Notes: a model not told the origin generated them from the letters alone. 64,000 bases of DNA from Arcticibacter sp041902385 (GCF_041902385.1 NZ_CP169244.1:3596001-3660000); one strand, 5' to 3'. Positions 46,424 through 55,591 are shown, counted from the stretch's first letter. Made by a program: numbers and translations.

Positions 46424-47539
46424 ATGTGCGCCCAGCCAAATCACTGGTTCTTTTTTTCGGACTTAGAGACTGTTGATTCTCCCGCTCTTGTCGTCTATGA
46501 AGATCACGTGAGACAGAATATCGATGCTCTTATTCAAATTATTGGGGATGTTCGCCGCTTACGGGTTCATGTTAAGACCCATAAATGCAGAGAGGCGACG
46601 CAAATAATGCTCGATGCTGGTATCCGAAAGTTTAAATGTGCCACTATTGCAGAGGCTGAGATGCTTGGTATGGTGAAGGCCGATGATGTGTTGCTGGCTT
46701 ACCAGCCTTTGGGTCCTAAGATCGACAGGCTCATGCAGCTTATCAAAAGATATCCTCATACCTCTTACTCCTGTCTGGTAGATCATGCAGCCGCAGCGAT
46801 GGAGTTGTCTCTTAAAGTGCAGGCGGAAACTGGTCGCCTCCCTGTCTTCATTGACGTCAATGTAGGGATGAACCGGACGGGCATACACCCCGATGGGGCA
46901 GTCGCTCTTTTTGAACTATGCGCTTCCCTGCCGGGGCTTGATCCCATTGGTTTACATGTCTATGACGGACACATTCATGATGCAGACCTCGGGCTCCGGA
47001 CTGCAAAGTGTGACGAGGCGTTTACCCGCGTAGAATCTCTACGCTCTGCATTGCTTCATCTGGGCTTTGATCCGGTAGTGATAGCCGGGGGAACACCCAC
47101 GTTTCCGGTTCATGCAAAAAGGGGAGATGTTGAGTGTAGTCCGGGAACATTTATTTACTGGGATAAGGGCTATGCTTCATCGTGCGCGGAGCAACCTTTT
47201 GTTTATGCTGCGTTAATTATTTGCCGTGTTGTCAGCTTACCTTCCGATGGGCTGCTGTGTGTGGATGTGGGCCATAAATCGGTTGCCGCAGAAAACGAAC
47301 TAAAAAAGAGGATTTACTTTTTGAACGCGCCCGAATTAGAGCCGATAAGCCAGAGCGAGGAGCATTTGGTCGTCAATGCCGGACTTTCACATCAGTATCG
47401 GCCGGGTGATATTTTGTTTGGCGTTCCTCATCACGTATGCCCCACCGTTGCGCTCTACGAGAAAGCCATTGTAATTAAAAAGAATAAGATTGCGGGCGAA
47501 TGGAAAACCATTGCCCGCGACAGAAAAATCAACTGCTAA
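46424..47539 (+). CDS. PLP-dependent D-threonine aldolase/D-serine dehydratase-like enzyme (alanine racemase fold)
   Basis: Cytosolic enzyme of 371 residues of the alanine-racemase-like barrel. The N-terminal TVDSPALVVYEDHVRQNIDA and RLRVHVKTHKCREATQIMLD, with Lys51 as the PLP Schiff-base residue, are typical of D-threonine aldolases and DSD1-type D-serine dehydratases. LPVFIDVNVGMNRTGIHPDG and DPIGLHVYDGHIHDADLGLR follow. The C-terminal metal site is GVPHHVCPTVALYEKA (about 336-351), His and Cys. The reaction is cleavage or dehydration of a D-hydroxyamino acid; the RidA neighbour fits dehydration. Starts nine bases after ridA. Confidence 0.9.
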   Translation: MCAQPNHWFFFSDLETVDSPALVVYEDHVRQNIDALIQIIGDVRRLRVHVKTHKCREATQIMLDAGIRKFKCATIAEAEMLGMVKADDVLLAYQPLGPKIDRLMQLIKRYPHTSYSCLVDHAAAAMELSLKVQAETGRLPVFIDVNVGMNRTGIHPDGAVALFELCASLPGLDPIGLHVYDGHIHDADLGLRTAKCDEAFTRVESLRSALLHLGFDPVVIAGGTPTFPVHAKRGDVECSPGTFIYWDKGYASSCAEQPFVYAALIICRVVSLPSDGLLCVDVGHKSVAAENELKKRIYFLNAPELEPISQSEEHLVVNAGLSHQYRPGDILFGVPHHVCPTVALYEKAIVIKKNKIAGEWKTIARDRKINC

Positions 47540-47548
47540 ACAACCATT

Positions 47549-48628
47549 ATGTTACTAGTCGACGCTCATCTGGATTTGAGTATGAATGCGCTGGAATGGA
47601 ACAGGGACTTGCGTTTACCCGTCTCACTGATCAATGAAAGGGAAAGAGGACTTTACGACAAGCCCGACCGGGCGAAAGCAGTCGTTTCGTTGCCTGAACT
47701 CCGTAAGGGAAATATAGGTCTGGTAGTTGCTACCCAGATTGCGAGGTATGTAGCTCCGGAAAATCACCTGCCTGGGTGGCATTCGCCAGAGCAGGCCTGG
47801 GCTCAGACTCAGGGACAACTTGCATGGTACAAGGCCATGGAGGAAGCGGGAGAGATGGTTCAAATTACAGATCTTTCCTCATTGAATAAACATCTCGATT
47901 TATGGAATAATTCTGAAATAGACAGGGAGAGAAAACCAATTGGTTATATCCTCAGCCTTGAGGGAGCTGACTCTATAGTCTCCGTTGAATATCTCGAAAG
48001 GGCGTGGAACTATGGACTAAGAGCGTTAGGCCCTGCTCATTACGGCCCGGGCCGCTATGCCAACGGTACAGATTCGAGCGGGCGAATGAACAAAGAGGGG
48101 CTAAGCCTTCTCCGCGAAATGGAACGATTGAATATTATTCTGGATGTGACGCACCTTTGCGACGATGCCTTCTGGCAGGCGCTTGATCATTTTAATGGTG
48201 CAGTATGGGCAAGTCATTCTAATTGCCGAAGGCTGGTAAATCATAACCGGCAATTCAGTGATGAACAGATCAGGGCCCTCATTACCCGGAATGCCGTAAT
48301 AGGGGTAGCACTCGACGCATGGATGATGGTACCGCACTGGATCAGAGGCGAGTCGACGCCGCATAGTACTCACTGTAACCTTGAGGTTATAATTAACCAT
48401 ATCGACCATATATGCCAGATAGCCGGCAACACGCTGCACGTAGGAATAGGATCTGACCTGGACGGGGCTTTTGGAAGAGAACAATGTCCATCCGATCTTG
48501 AAACTATTGCCGACCTGCAAAGTCTCGGTGGCTTGCTGAGCAAAAGAGGATATAGTGACGCTGACGTTGAGCGGATGCTGAGTGGTAACTGGCTTGGCTT
48601 TTTAAAAAGGGTATGGATGGGCCTGTAA
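47549..48628 (+). CDS. M19 family membrane dipeptidase
   Basis: Zinc dipeptidase of 359 residues of the renal dipeptidase family, which cleaves dipeptides, often L-Xaa-D-Xaa. Metal-site residues appear in order: VDAHLDLSMNAL with His7 and Asp9, GYILSLEGADSI with the bridging Glu, ILDVTHLCDDAFW and AVWASHSNCRRLV with two His, and GIGSDLDGAFGRE with Asp near the end. It has no signal peptide, unlike the mammalian enzymes. It starts nine bases after the PLP enzyme gene and ends the operon. Its products could feed the D-amino acid enzyme. Confidence 0.93.
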   Translation: MLLVDAHLDLSMNALEWNRDLRLPVSLINERERGLYDKPDRAKAVVSLPELRKGNIGLVVATQIARYVAPENHLPGWHSPEQAWAQTQGQLAWYKAMEEAGEMVQITDLSSLNKHLDLWNNSEIDRERKPIGYILSLEGADSIVSVEYLERAWNYGLRALGPAHYGPGRYANGTDSSGRMNKEGLSLLREMERLNIILDVTHLCDDAFWQALDHFNGAVWASHSNCRRLVNHNRQFSDEQIRALITRNAVIGVALDAWMMVPHWIRGESTPHSTHCNLEVIINHIDHICQIAGNTLHVGIGSDLDGAFGREQCPSDLETIADLQSLGGLLSKRGYSDADVERMLSGNWLGFLKRVWMGL

Positions 48629-48731
48629 TATTTGAATAGTTTGTATGTTGTGTAAGCTGTATTACGGCTGCATGGCGCTGTAGTTCTCTTACTTTAAAGC
48701 TACCACAGATCTTTCTCGGAAGATCGAACCA

Positions 48732-48875
48732 ATGGTAAACGTTTTTCGGAATAGAACAAATGATACAAAGGAAATCTTTGTCGTGGTTAGCGGCGATCTG
48801 GTGAATACAGGAGAGATGGCTGAGTTTGAAAACTTTCTTAAATTTTTGAGATGCATTAACAAGATAGTTGAATAA
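48732..48875 (+). pseudogene. Metallophosphoesterase fragment
   Basis: A 47-codon frame with KEIFVVVSGDLVNTGEMAEF and ENFLKFLRCI. The VVSGDLVNTG stretch matches the second metal motif (GDx) of calcineurin-like phosphoesterases. The frame reads open for about 17 codons further upstream without a start codon. The family is far larger, so this is a relic. Confidence 0.4.
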
Positions 48876-48892
48876 AGCAACAGAACTAATGT

Positions 48893-48920
48893 CTTCAGCC
48901 GAAGGTTATGCCGGCTGAAG
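48893..48920. terminator. Hairpin between convergent genes
   Basis: Arms CTTCAGCCG and CGGCTGAAG with a ten-base loop, between the M19 dipeptidase and the LysR regulator, which run toward each other. Confidence 0.55.
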
Positions 48921-49110
48921 TACGGATACGCAGTGAAGAGCTTTTCAGTTACATTAGTGCCGTCACTTGCAGAAGTGAGTAACCCCGGCCAACTGGTAAC
49001 ACTAGCTTCTGTCTCGCCCTACCGGTTTACCTGTAATGCAAGGGGTACGCAGTGCGTTTATGCCCATTAAGCCTGAGCAGAATGAATACAGCCAGCAAAG
49101 TAATTTCGCT

Positions 49111-50009
49111 TTAATCACGTCGCATCAATTCTTCCTTCAGATAGGCGATGAACAGATCACAATAGTCGGGCCATCTCGTTTTACTTAACACAGACAGATA
49201 TTGCCTTCGGAAGGTTCCTTCTGTGGTGATTGACTTGAATACGAGGTGCTGTTCTTCGTAATACGGCCTCAGCATCCATTTAGGAAGGACCATAATGCCG
49301 ATACCTTCTTTCACCATGGCAATAGCGGCTTCTGTAAATGGAATATGGATGACATCCGCCGGCAGAAGCTTTTTTCTTTCAGCAGCTCTTCGTAGATGTT
49401 GGTTTGTTCCAGACTGGATGCATGTGTGATAAGAGTCACCTGTGTAAAATCTTCCGCTTCAAGGTGTGCCTTATGGGTGAAGGGATGATCAGCTGCCATT
49501 ATCGCCTGCATTTCGTCGCGGAATAATTCGAGTTGCCTGATTCTCTGATCCTGTTTGTAGGTGTAGGAGATCATCATATCCAGTTCTCCGGCCAACAATA
49601 GCGGGAGAGGGTGGCCGGTACTATTATATCGTACATCGATCTTCACGTCCGGATAGTGCTGTGCAAACTTTCTGAGTACTGCTGGTAACCAGTAATACGT
49701 GGTGTGACATTCGGTGCTGATGCGGATGGTTCCGCTCTGACCGTTGTTGAGTTGCTTTATATCGTAGGTGAGCTTGTCCAGTTCCTCCAGGATGACGCCG
49801 GCCGAACTCAAAAACCTTTCGCCAACGGAGGTAAGGACCAGCTTTTTGCCCACCCGATCAAAGAGGGGAGTCCCCACCTGCAACTCTGCTTCTTTCAGCT
49901 GATAGCTGAGGGCACTCGGCGTCTGGTGCAGAATTTTTGAAGCGCCTAACAGGCTCTCCTTTTCTACAATGGCTTTGATCAGTTTGAAGTGTCGTAATTC
50001 AATATTCAT
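49111..50009 (-). pseudogene. LysR family regulator, one-base frameshift
   Basis: Regulator of about 299 residues read in two frames. From 50009: MNIELRHFKLIKAIVEKESL, then LGASKILHQTPSALSYQLKE, the winged helix-turn-helix, and FDRVGKKLVLTSVGERFL. The effector domain runs to YEELLKEKS. Adding one T in the + strand run of six T at 49370-49375 gives KEKKLLPADVIHIPFTEAAI, then AMVKEGIGIMVLPKWMLRPY and the end LFIAYLKEELMRRD. Divergent from the EamA transporter across 128 bases holding an inverted repeat, it probably controls that gene and itself. Confidence 0.85.
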
Positions 50010-50036
50010 AAGTGCTGTAGGTTCAACTAAATTGCC

Positions 50037-50080
50037 AGATCTTCATCATTGAAATTTATTCAATTAAATGATGAAGATCT
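50037..50080. promoter_or_regulatory. Operator-type inverted repeat between LysR and EamA genes
   Basis: Perfect 14-base arms AGATCTTCATCATT (50037-50050) and AATGATGAAGATCT (50067-50080). The inner part holds ATTGAA-ATTTA-TTCAAT (50048-50064), an inverted repeat with the T-N11-A spacing of LysR boxes. It lies 28 bases from the lysR start and 58 from the transporter start. Confidence 0.75.
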
Positions 50081-50137
50081 TTTGCTTTTTTCCGCCGCTT
50101 CCTGAAAGTAGTTTTGAAACTTTCAAAAGAGATACGA

Positions 50138-51013
50138 ATGCGCAATTTAATAATTCCGGGACTACTGTTCGCTGCACTATGGGCCACCGGATCTGTAGCG
50201 ATTAAGTACGGACTCAATTCTGCAGATCCGCTGATACTTGCCGCTATGCGGTTCTTAGGGACAGGGCTGCTTTTTGGTCCCTTTTACTTTACTCGCAAAG
50301 TGTACAGGTTCTGGCCTGCAAGGGCAGAGTGGAAGCCGATCCTCATATACGGGCTGCTGAATACGACGCTGACGCTGGGCTCATTCTCGGCATCACAACG
50401 TTATGCATCCGCTGGCATCAGCACGCTTTTTATCGCCATTACACCTTTGGCGATCGCTTTTTTAAGTGCGGCGTTATTAAAACGGCAGCTTCGAAAAGCT
50501 GAGATATGGGGTATGCTGATCGCATTTGTGGGATTGGTACTGGCCTCCGTACTTGATCTGCGACAGGCGACAATAAAACCGCTGGGCATAGCGCTGCTGC
50601 TGATCTATGTCTTTGCCTATGCCTTCAGCAGTATATACTTTTCCAAAATAAAGTTATCTCTGCCGAACGAAGTATTTAACGTGTGGCAGGTGTTCCTTGG
50701 AGGGCTGGCTTTGCTTCCATTTGCAATGCTGTTTGGTCAGGGCCATGTAGCTCATTGGGATCTGAACCTGTTTGGATCGCTCCTTTGGATGATCATCGCC
50801 CTCTCCTTTTTAGCTAATCAGCTGTGGTTGCATCTGCTCAGAGTTGATGCAGTTGCTGCAGGCACCTGGCTCTACCTGGTACCGGTGCTTGGTTATGCTT
50901 ATGGCTATCTGTTCCTTCATGAACCTGTCACCTTATGGGCAGTACTCGGTACTGTATTGGTTATTGCAGGGCTTGTGGTATCAGCGAGGAGAAAGGGTGC
51001 TGATAGGGAATAG
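50138..51013 (+). CDS. EamA/DMT family transporter
   Basis: Inner membrane protein of 291 residues with ten hydrophobic segments arranged as two EamA halves. Typical stretches are LLFAALWATGSVAIKYGLNS, AAMRFLGTGLLFGPFYFTRK, and ASAGISTLFIAITPLAIAFL in the first half, and VAAGTWLYLVPVLGYAYGYL and LHEPVTLWAVLGTVLVIAGL in the second. It likely exports an amino acid or other metabolite. ATG 50138 precedes the first segment; the TTG 24 bases upstream is less likely. Controlled, by position, by the divergent LysR gene. Confidence 0.9.
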   Translation: MRNLIIPGLLFAALWATGSVAIKYGLNSADPLILAAMRFLGTGLLFGPFYFTRKVYRFWPARAEWKPILIYGLLNTTLTLGSFSASQRYASAGISTLFIAITPLAIAFLSAALLKRQLRKAEIWGMLIAFVGLVLASVLDLRQATIKPLGIALLLIYVFAYAFSSIYFSKIKLSLPNEVFNVWQVFLGGLALLPFAMLFGQGHVAHWDLNLFGSLLWMIIALSFLANQLWLHLLRVDAVAAGTWLYLVPVLGYAYGYLFLHEPVTLWAVLGTVLVIAGLVVSARRKGADRE

Positions 51014-51341
51014 GGAATTTTGAGCACTGCGGTTGACCAGAAAGTGGCGTGATTTCAAGGCGGCGCAGGAGCTCAGACGAGGAAAGACCGCCCCTTATAC
51101 CGGTGAGGAAAAGTGTGTAGAACAGGGGCAGGTTTTGCTCTAACGATAGACACATCTCCTCCTGGCAATTTCAGATACAAGAATGGCATAAAGTATGTTA
51201 CTTGCAAGAATGGAAGTAACATACATGCCGTTCAAGATATGGAATTAGTTGACCCTGATGTGGGCCGACGCTAAGCCATTGACGTGGAACGATAACGAGT
51301 ATTGTTGTCACGCAATCGGCCCATCCGAAATTAAGAGAGGG

Positions 51342-51680
51342 TCAGGGATGATAAACTCCGTTAAAAAGGATAATCCTCCAATGGTCAGGATCTTCATATG
51401 TTTCGCTTTTTCCTTTCCAATAAGGATTTTCCGGTTCAACAGGCTTTATGCCCTTTGCCTGTATCCGCTTGTTGGCTTTTTGATACTCATCAGGATTGTC
51501 ATAATAAAAAACCAGTAAGTTTTCTTTTGTTGGCGCCGGCAGAGGGCTGTTTGTTTGTTTTTCATTTTTAGTCTTTTCCTGATGACGATCGGAAAAGAAT
51601 AAAGGGACATTGCGGGGTGAAAAATGACAAGCAGGAATAAATGAGGACGCCGATTCTTCTGTTTCTTGAATTAGAGAAAG
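51342..51680 (-). pseudogene. VOC/glyoxalase protein relic
   Basis: An open stretch of 112 codons without a start codon. The C-terminal half is clear VOC sequence: PTKENLLVFYYDNPDEYQKA, then NKRIQAKGIKPVEPENPYWK and YEDPDHWRIILFNGVYHP before the stop. The N-terminal part is not recognisable. The YEDPDHWRI motif is the metal-site strand of glyoxalase-like proteins. Probably a decayed gene. Confidence 0.6.
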
Positions 51681-51923
51681 CTATCTGAGTTGAGACTGAT
51701 GTACCCTGAGCTCCTGAAAACACCGAAATGATCCTGGTCTTAATATAGAAAGGCGCTAACATTACAATAAATTTATGAAATAAGCTCTTTTTGAGATCGC
51801 TAACGAATTAGTGGTAATGGTGTCAGGAAGCCCACTTCTTTGAAATCTTAATGAGCGTTAAAGAAATTGCGTCGATCAGGAAAGGGAGTCTTTCTGCAAG
51901 CGATAACCCTGAGCGACGGTTTG

Positions 51924-51976
51924 ATTATGACCTCTGAATTGTGCAGACAGTGTCTGCGCAATTCAGAGGTCATAAT
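51924..51976. repeat. 53-base near-perfect palindrome
   Basis: Arms of 26 bases begin ATTATGACCTCTGAATTG and end with the exact complement; the only flaw is one T-G pair. The centre is 51950, a single unpaired base. In RNA it would form a very long hairpin. No T tract follows. Confidence 0.85.
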
Positions 51977-52443
51977 AGTCGATGACTGCAAAACAGTTTT
52001 TCCTTAAGTAAAGAGCGCAGGGCAAGGACCCTTCAGTCCTGTGTTTAATTAGAAGACGTTACCCGACCGTTATACTTCCTCCCGAAGATATGGCAAATGA
52101 GCTTGGCGAGATCAGAGAGGTCCTTATTGACCGATCTATGGCAGGACTGCAAGGAGCGAAAATTGAAGTGTACTTTTACGATTGATCACTTTACCCTGCT
52201 AAAACACGACGGACAGAAGTGGAATATCCATCAGGAATACCCCTTAACGAAGCAGAAAAGCCATTTACTGGTCTGATTATGGCGTGAAATAAAAATTAAT
52301 TAAACTGAGCGTTAAGTTGTTAAGCGCTATTTTCAAAAAAAGCAAAACAAGTCTTGGAGGATATATATTCCAGCCGTATCTTTGCATCACTTTAACGGAA
52401 ACGGTTAGACGTTCTAAAGAAGCTAAACGCAAAGATAAAGTAA

Positions 52444-52516
52444 GATTCCGTAGCTCAGCCGGTAGAGCATAACACTTTTAATGTTGGGGTCCTGGGTTCG
52501 AGTCCCAGCGGGATCA
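52444..52516 (+). tRNA. tRNA-Lys (anticodon TTT)
   Basis: 73 bases that fold as a tRNA. Acceptor GATTCCG pairs with CGGGATC, the D arm is GCTC-AGCCGGTA-GAGC, the anticodon stem TAACA pairs with TGTTG, the loop is CTTTTAA with anticodon TTT, and the T arm is CTGGG-TTCGAGT-CCCAG. The discriminator base is A. The CCA end is not encoded. Confidence 0.97.
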
Positions 52517-52540
52517 CGGAGAAACCTCCAAACAAGTAGA

Positions 52541-52566
52541 AAGCCGCTTAAAAAAGCGGCTTTTTT
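52541..52566 (+). terminator. Intrinsic terminator after tRNA-Lys
   Basis: Stem AAGCCGCTT / AAGCGGCTT with loop AAAA, followed by TTTT. Located 25 bases after the tRNA. Confidence 0.92.
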
Positions 52567-52974
52567 CGTTAAAAAGCCACTTTTCTCAAAAATTTCAGTT
52601 CAAAGAGGAACAGGGACAAAAGTTGTGGAGAGAAGAGTAAAAGTAAGATATTAGCGTGCAGAAATGGATCTGGACCAAAATCTGTGGACTAAGCAAATAA
52701 TATTTGACTGAATAGACTTGCTTTTATCACGGAGCTTGTCAGCTTTGTTTCGCGATTAAAACGTGTCGATCTTCCGGTAAAACAACCTCCCTCTTTTTTC
52801 TTATTTCCTCATTTTATTTTGGACGGTTACGAATTTACCGATCATAATCCCTATCTTAATAGATATTCCGACGAAAGTACACCAGCATTCCGCTGCAAAG
52901 TACACCACTTATTTCGGAGGTAAAAACACCTTAAACAAACAGTACAGTTACCGGAAGATTTAAGTAATTCAAAC

Positions 52975-53709
52975 CTACTGATTTTTTCTTTTTCTTAAGG
53001 ATTTTCCTGCAAGTGCGATTCTGTGTGCAGAAGCTGCCAATCTGTCCATAATTGCATCTGCAAGTGTTGGCTCTTCAATGAAGTTATACCAGTTGTCTAC
53101 CGGTAATTGTGAGGTGATGATTGTTGCACCGCTTCCATACCGATCTTCAAGGATATCAAGCAAGGCGATCCTGGCATCGTTGGTGAGTCCTTTTAGGCCA
53201 AAGTCGTCCAGGATCAATAAGCGGTGTGCAGCGATGCTCTTGATCCACTTCAAATAGGTACCATCTAACCTTGCTTGAGCCAGAGCGTCCAGGAACTTAT
53301 TCATACTGAAGTATAATGTTTTGTAGCCAAGCAAGCAGGCGCTGCGCCCTAAAGCGCAGGCCAGAAAGCTTTTACCACAACCGGTAGCTCCGGTAATAAG
53401 TACATTTTCACCCTTCTCTATAAACATACCGTCCGAAAGGCGAAGTACCTGCTCCCTGTTGATCCCTCTTTCAGGTGTACAAAGGATGTCCTCGGGTAAT
53501 GCATGATAGCGGAGCTTGCTGGATTTGAGATATTTCTGGGTACGGGTATGTTCCCGATATTCTACTTCTGCCTGAACCATCATGGCAAGTAAAGCATGAG
53601 TGTCCTGTAGTTCGTGTACGGGCAAGCTGAGCGCTGCTTCATAACGTTTGGCCATACCGTTGAGTTTGAGCGTTTTTAGCTGTTCTACTGTGTTTTGTGT
53701 ATTCATCAT
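52975..53709 (-). CDS. istB: IS21-like helper ATPase IstB
   Basis: AAA+ ATPase of 244 residues that loads the transposase onto target DNA. Walker A is GATGCGKS at 107-114, followed by FLACALGRSACLLGYKTLYF. Walker B is LLILDDFG at about 168-175. The N-terminal helical part (LKTLKLNGMAKRYEAALSLP) and the end LAASAHRIALAGKSLRKRK are typical of the family. It starts 15 bases after the istA stop. Confidence 0.95.
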   Translation of the reverse strand: MMNTQNTVEQLKTLKLNGMAKRYEAALSLPVHELQDTHALLAMMVQAEVEYREHTRTQKYLKSSKLRYHALPEDILCTPERGINREQVLRLSDGMFIEKGENVLITGATGCGKSFLACALGRSACLLGYKTLYFSMNKFLDALAQARLDGTYLKWIKSIAAHRLLILDDFGLKGLTNDARIALLDILEDRYGSGATIITSQLPVDNWYNFIEEPTLADAIMDRLAASAHRIALAGKSLRKRKNQ

Positions 53710-53724
53710 GTTTTATATATGTTA

Positions 53725-55296
53725 CTATTCAGATTCCATGTAAGCCTCTGCTCCGCGCAGATTATCATGGAGGGGGATCTGGTAAGCAGCCGGCGAGGCC
53801 TCTTCCAAAAGATCCATATTGTTCTCCAGAATGTTTTTCACGGCTGTATAGGTGAACTTATACCCCTTTAAAGCCCGCTTGCAAGCTGCCTCAGTGCGGT
53901 GATGTCCATAGGTTGCAGCCAGTCTTAACAAGCCCTGACAGGACGTATAGGCCTGATCAATAATTAGTTTACTCTCCATAACCTTCTGAAAATACACCTT
54001 GGTAGAGGGGCCGCATTCTGCTGCTTTTTTAAGGTAATAGTCCGGATCCCATCCTCCCTGTACTTTCACCTGACGATGAGCATCAGGCATATGTTCTCTC
54101 AGGGTTGTATAACCGTGTTTTTTAAAGTTGCGGGTATGAACAGCGATGCGGCTTGCCTGATCGTAGATTTCTACAGTATCCTGGCAATAGCTGATACGCA
54201 CTTCTTTGCCGATATAACGATAAGGCACGCTGTAGAAGTGCCAGTCTTCTCCCACCACTACATGGTAGTTCTTTTGCACTTTGGCTCTGGTATAATGGCG
54301 GATGACATAGGGCAAAGCAGGTAGTGGCTGTAAGAACTCCTTTTCTTGCTCGAATAGTTCCTGGCGACTAAAAGCTTTTCGTTGAAAGTTCAGGCTATGG
54401 TGATCGTTCAACTTCTCTTTGATGGCCCGATTAAGTGCCTGGATACTGTGAAAGGTCTCATTGCGAAGATGTGCGTATATACGTTGATAAACAATTTTAA
54501 CCGTATTTTCCACCGAGGGCTTATCGGTAGGTTTATAGGGTCTGGCTGCCAGCAGGGCAATGTGATTGTGATTGGCCCATTGCTCCAGCATCTGGGTGAA
54601 CACCGGTTCATAACGGTTGCTTTTAGCTACCCATTGCTTCATATTATCGGACTTAGCTGCCAGCGGAACGCCGCTAAAGTATTCCAGGGCATGATTCAGG
54701 GCTGACACAACCTGAGGAAGCTTAGCATCTCTGAGGGCCTCAACGTAACTATAGCTGCTAAATGGGAGTACCGCAACAAATACCGGACACTTGATCACTT
54801 CTCCGCTTGAGAGATCAACATAATGAAGTTCATCTCCGGCAAAATCAACCTGAAGCATTTTTCCTGGCTGGTGATCAAAATGCATCACCGCACTATTGAT
54901 CTTAATGTGTTCTTGAAGAAGCTCACAGAATCTCGAATACTGGAAGCCCTCGGGATATTCACTGATGTACTCCTGCCAAAGTAATAAACGGGTAACACCG
55001 GTTCTTTTTAATTCACTTCTAAAGTACTCCCTCAGGCTGTTGAAGTGAATTTTTCTGGGGTCAGTATCCTCCGGTAGGACTGTCTTTGCTAAGCCCAGAT
55101 AGCCTTCCAGATCCTCATCATTGAAGGTCAACAGCTCTTTAGGGCTAAAGCCTGTCTGGCGAAACTTTTCCAGGTAGGAGGCTACCGTACGCCGGTTAAT
55201 CTTAACTTCCTTTTCAATGGTGCGCTGAGAAGCACCTCGATCCAGGAAAAGTAGTATCTGTCTAATCTTATGCATGCCTAGAAGCTTATTTGCCAT
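53725..55296 (-). CDS. istA: IS21 family transposase IstA
   Basis: Transposase of 523 residues. The N-terminal helix-turn-helix (IRQILLFLDRGASQRTIEKE, about 11-30) and IstA-type linker are followed by the rve integrase core with the DDE triad: Asp151 in LQVDFAGDELHYV, Asp217 in AAKSDNMKQWV and Glu263 in TDKPSVENTVKIVYQ. The C-terminus (VPYRYIGKEVRISYCQDTVE) is normal for the family. It reads intact and probably makes an active transposase with IstB. Confidence 0.95.
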   Translation of the reverse strand: MANKLLGMHKIRQILLFLDRGASQRTIEKEVKINRRTVASYLEKFRQTGFSPKELLTFNDEDLEGYLGLAKTVLPEDTDPRKIHFNSLREYFRSELKRTGVTRLLLWQEYISEYPEGFQYSRFCELLQEHIKINSAVMHFDHQPGKMLQVDFAGDELHYVDLSSGEVIKCPVFVAVLPFSSYSYVEALRDAKLPQVVSALNHALEYFSGVPLAAKSDNMKQWVAKSNRYEPVFTQMLEQWANHNHIALLAARPYKPTDKPSVENTVKIVYQRIYAHLRNETFHSIQALNRAIKEKLNDHHSLNFQRKAFSRQELFEQEKEFLQPLPALPYVIRHYTRAKVQKNYHVVVGEDWHFYSVPYRYIGKEVRISYCQDTVEIYDQASRIAVHTRNFKKHGYTTLREHMPDAHRQVKVQGGWDPDYYLKKAAECGPSTKVYFQKVMESKLIIDQAYTSCQGLLRLAATYGHHRTEAACKRALKGYKFTYTAVKNILENNMDLLEEASPAAYQIPLHDNLRGAEAYMESE

Positions 55297-55475
55297 ATGT
55301 GCGTTTAGTCGAATTGCTAAACCTATACATTGGCTGTTAAACTCCCGGAACTGGTGTACTTTCCAGCGGAATAATTGGTGTAGTTTGTGTCGGAATGTCA
55401 GCCGATAAAAGCCGTAGCTTTTACCTTATCTGGAACAGTATCCAACAATCGCTACCCCTAACCGCATGGATTGAC

Positions 55476-55547
55476 TGGTGTACTTTGCAGCGGAATTAGT
55501 GGTGTACTATCGAGCGGAAGAGTGGTGCACTTTGCAGCGGAATATCC
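55476..55547. repeat. Triple IS21-type end units adjoining the cargo block
   Basis: Three 21-base units at 55476, 55500 and 55523, each starting TGGTG and ending GCGGAA(T/G), in the same sense as the right end of the IS21 element. The last 42 bases (55506-55547) are repeated, inverted with one mismatch, at 57779-57820. Confidence 0.85.
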
Positions 55548-55591
55548 ACTTAACATTGAGGAAAGAAACTAGGACATCAACCGACTACCAA

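Larger units (their letters stand above)
48629..49110. other. Intergenic region with a gene fragment and a hairpin
   Basis: About 480 bases. Contains the metallophosphoesterase-like fragment at 48732-48875 and a hairpin at 48893-48920 with arms CTTCAGCCG and CGGCTGAAG around ten bases, between the M19 gene (+) and the LysR gene (-). The hairpin is a likely terminator. Confidence 0.5.
51014..52443. other. Gene-poor decayed region of 1.4 kb
   Basis: No intact gene. Contains a VOC relic on the minus strand (51342-51680) and a 53-base near-perfect palindrome (51924-51976). Otherwise it is AT-rich with short frames that lack protein-like content. It precedes tRNA-Lys. Confidence 0.5.
52865..55396 (-). 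mobile_element. IS21-family insertion sequence (istA and istB), complete
   Basis: Element of about 2.53 kb. The left end has two 20-21-base units that start ATTCC and end GTACACCA (52865 and 52887-52907); the right end has two units in the opposite sense that start TGGTGTA and end CGGAAT (55352-55372 and 55376-55396). Such double units at each end are typical of IS21-type ends. Both genes are intact on the minus strand. No clear target duplication can be seen. Copies of the same end units occur further right at 55476-55543 and 57783. Confidence 0.88.

Noticed and set aside
48101..48520. 139-codon minus strand frame inside the M19 dipeptidase
   Set aside because: Antisense to a gene with all catalytic motifs; composition is that of a mirror frame.
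51249..51518. 89-codon plus strand frame with a hydrophobic end
   Set aside because: The opposite strand here carries the VOC relic with recognisable motifs, so the plus frame is its shadow.
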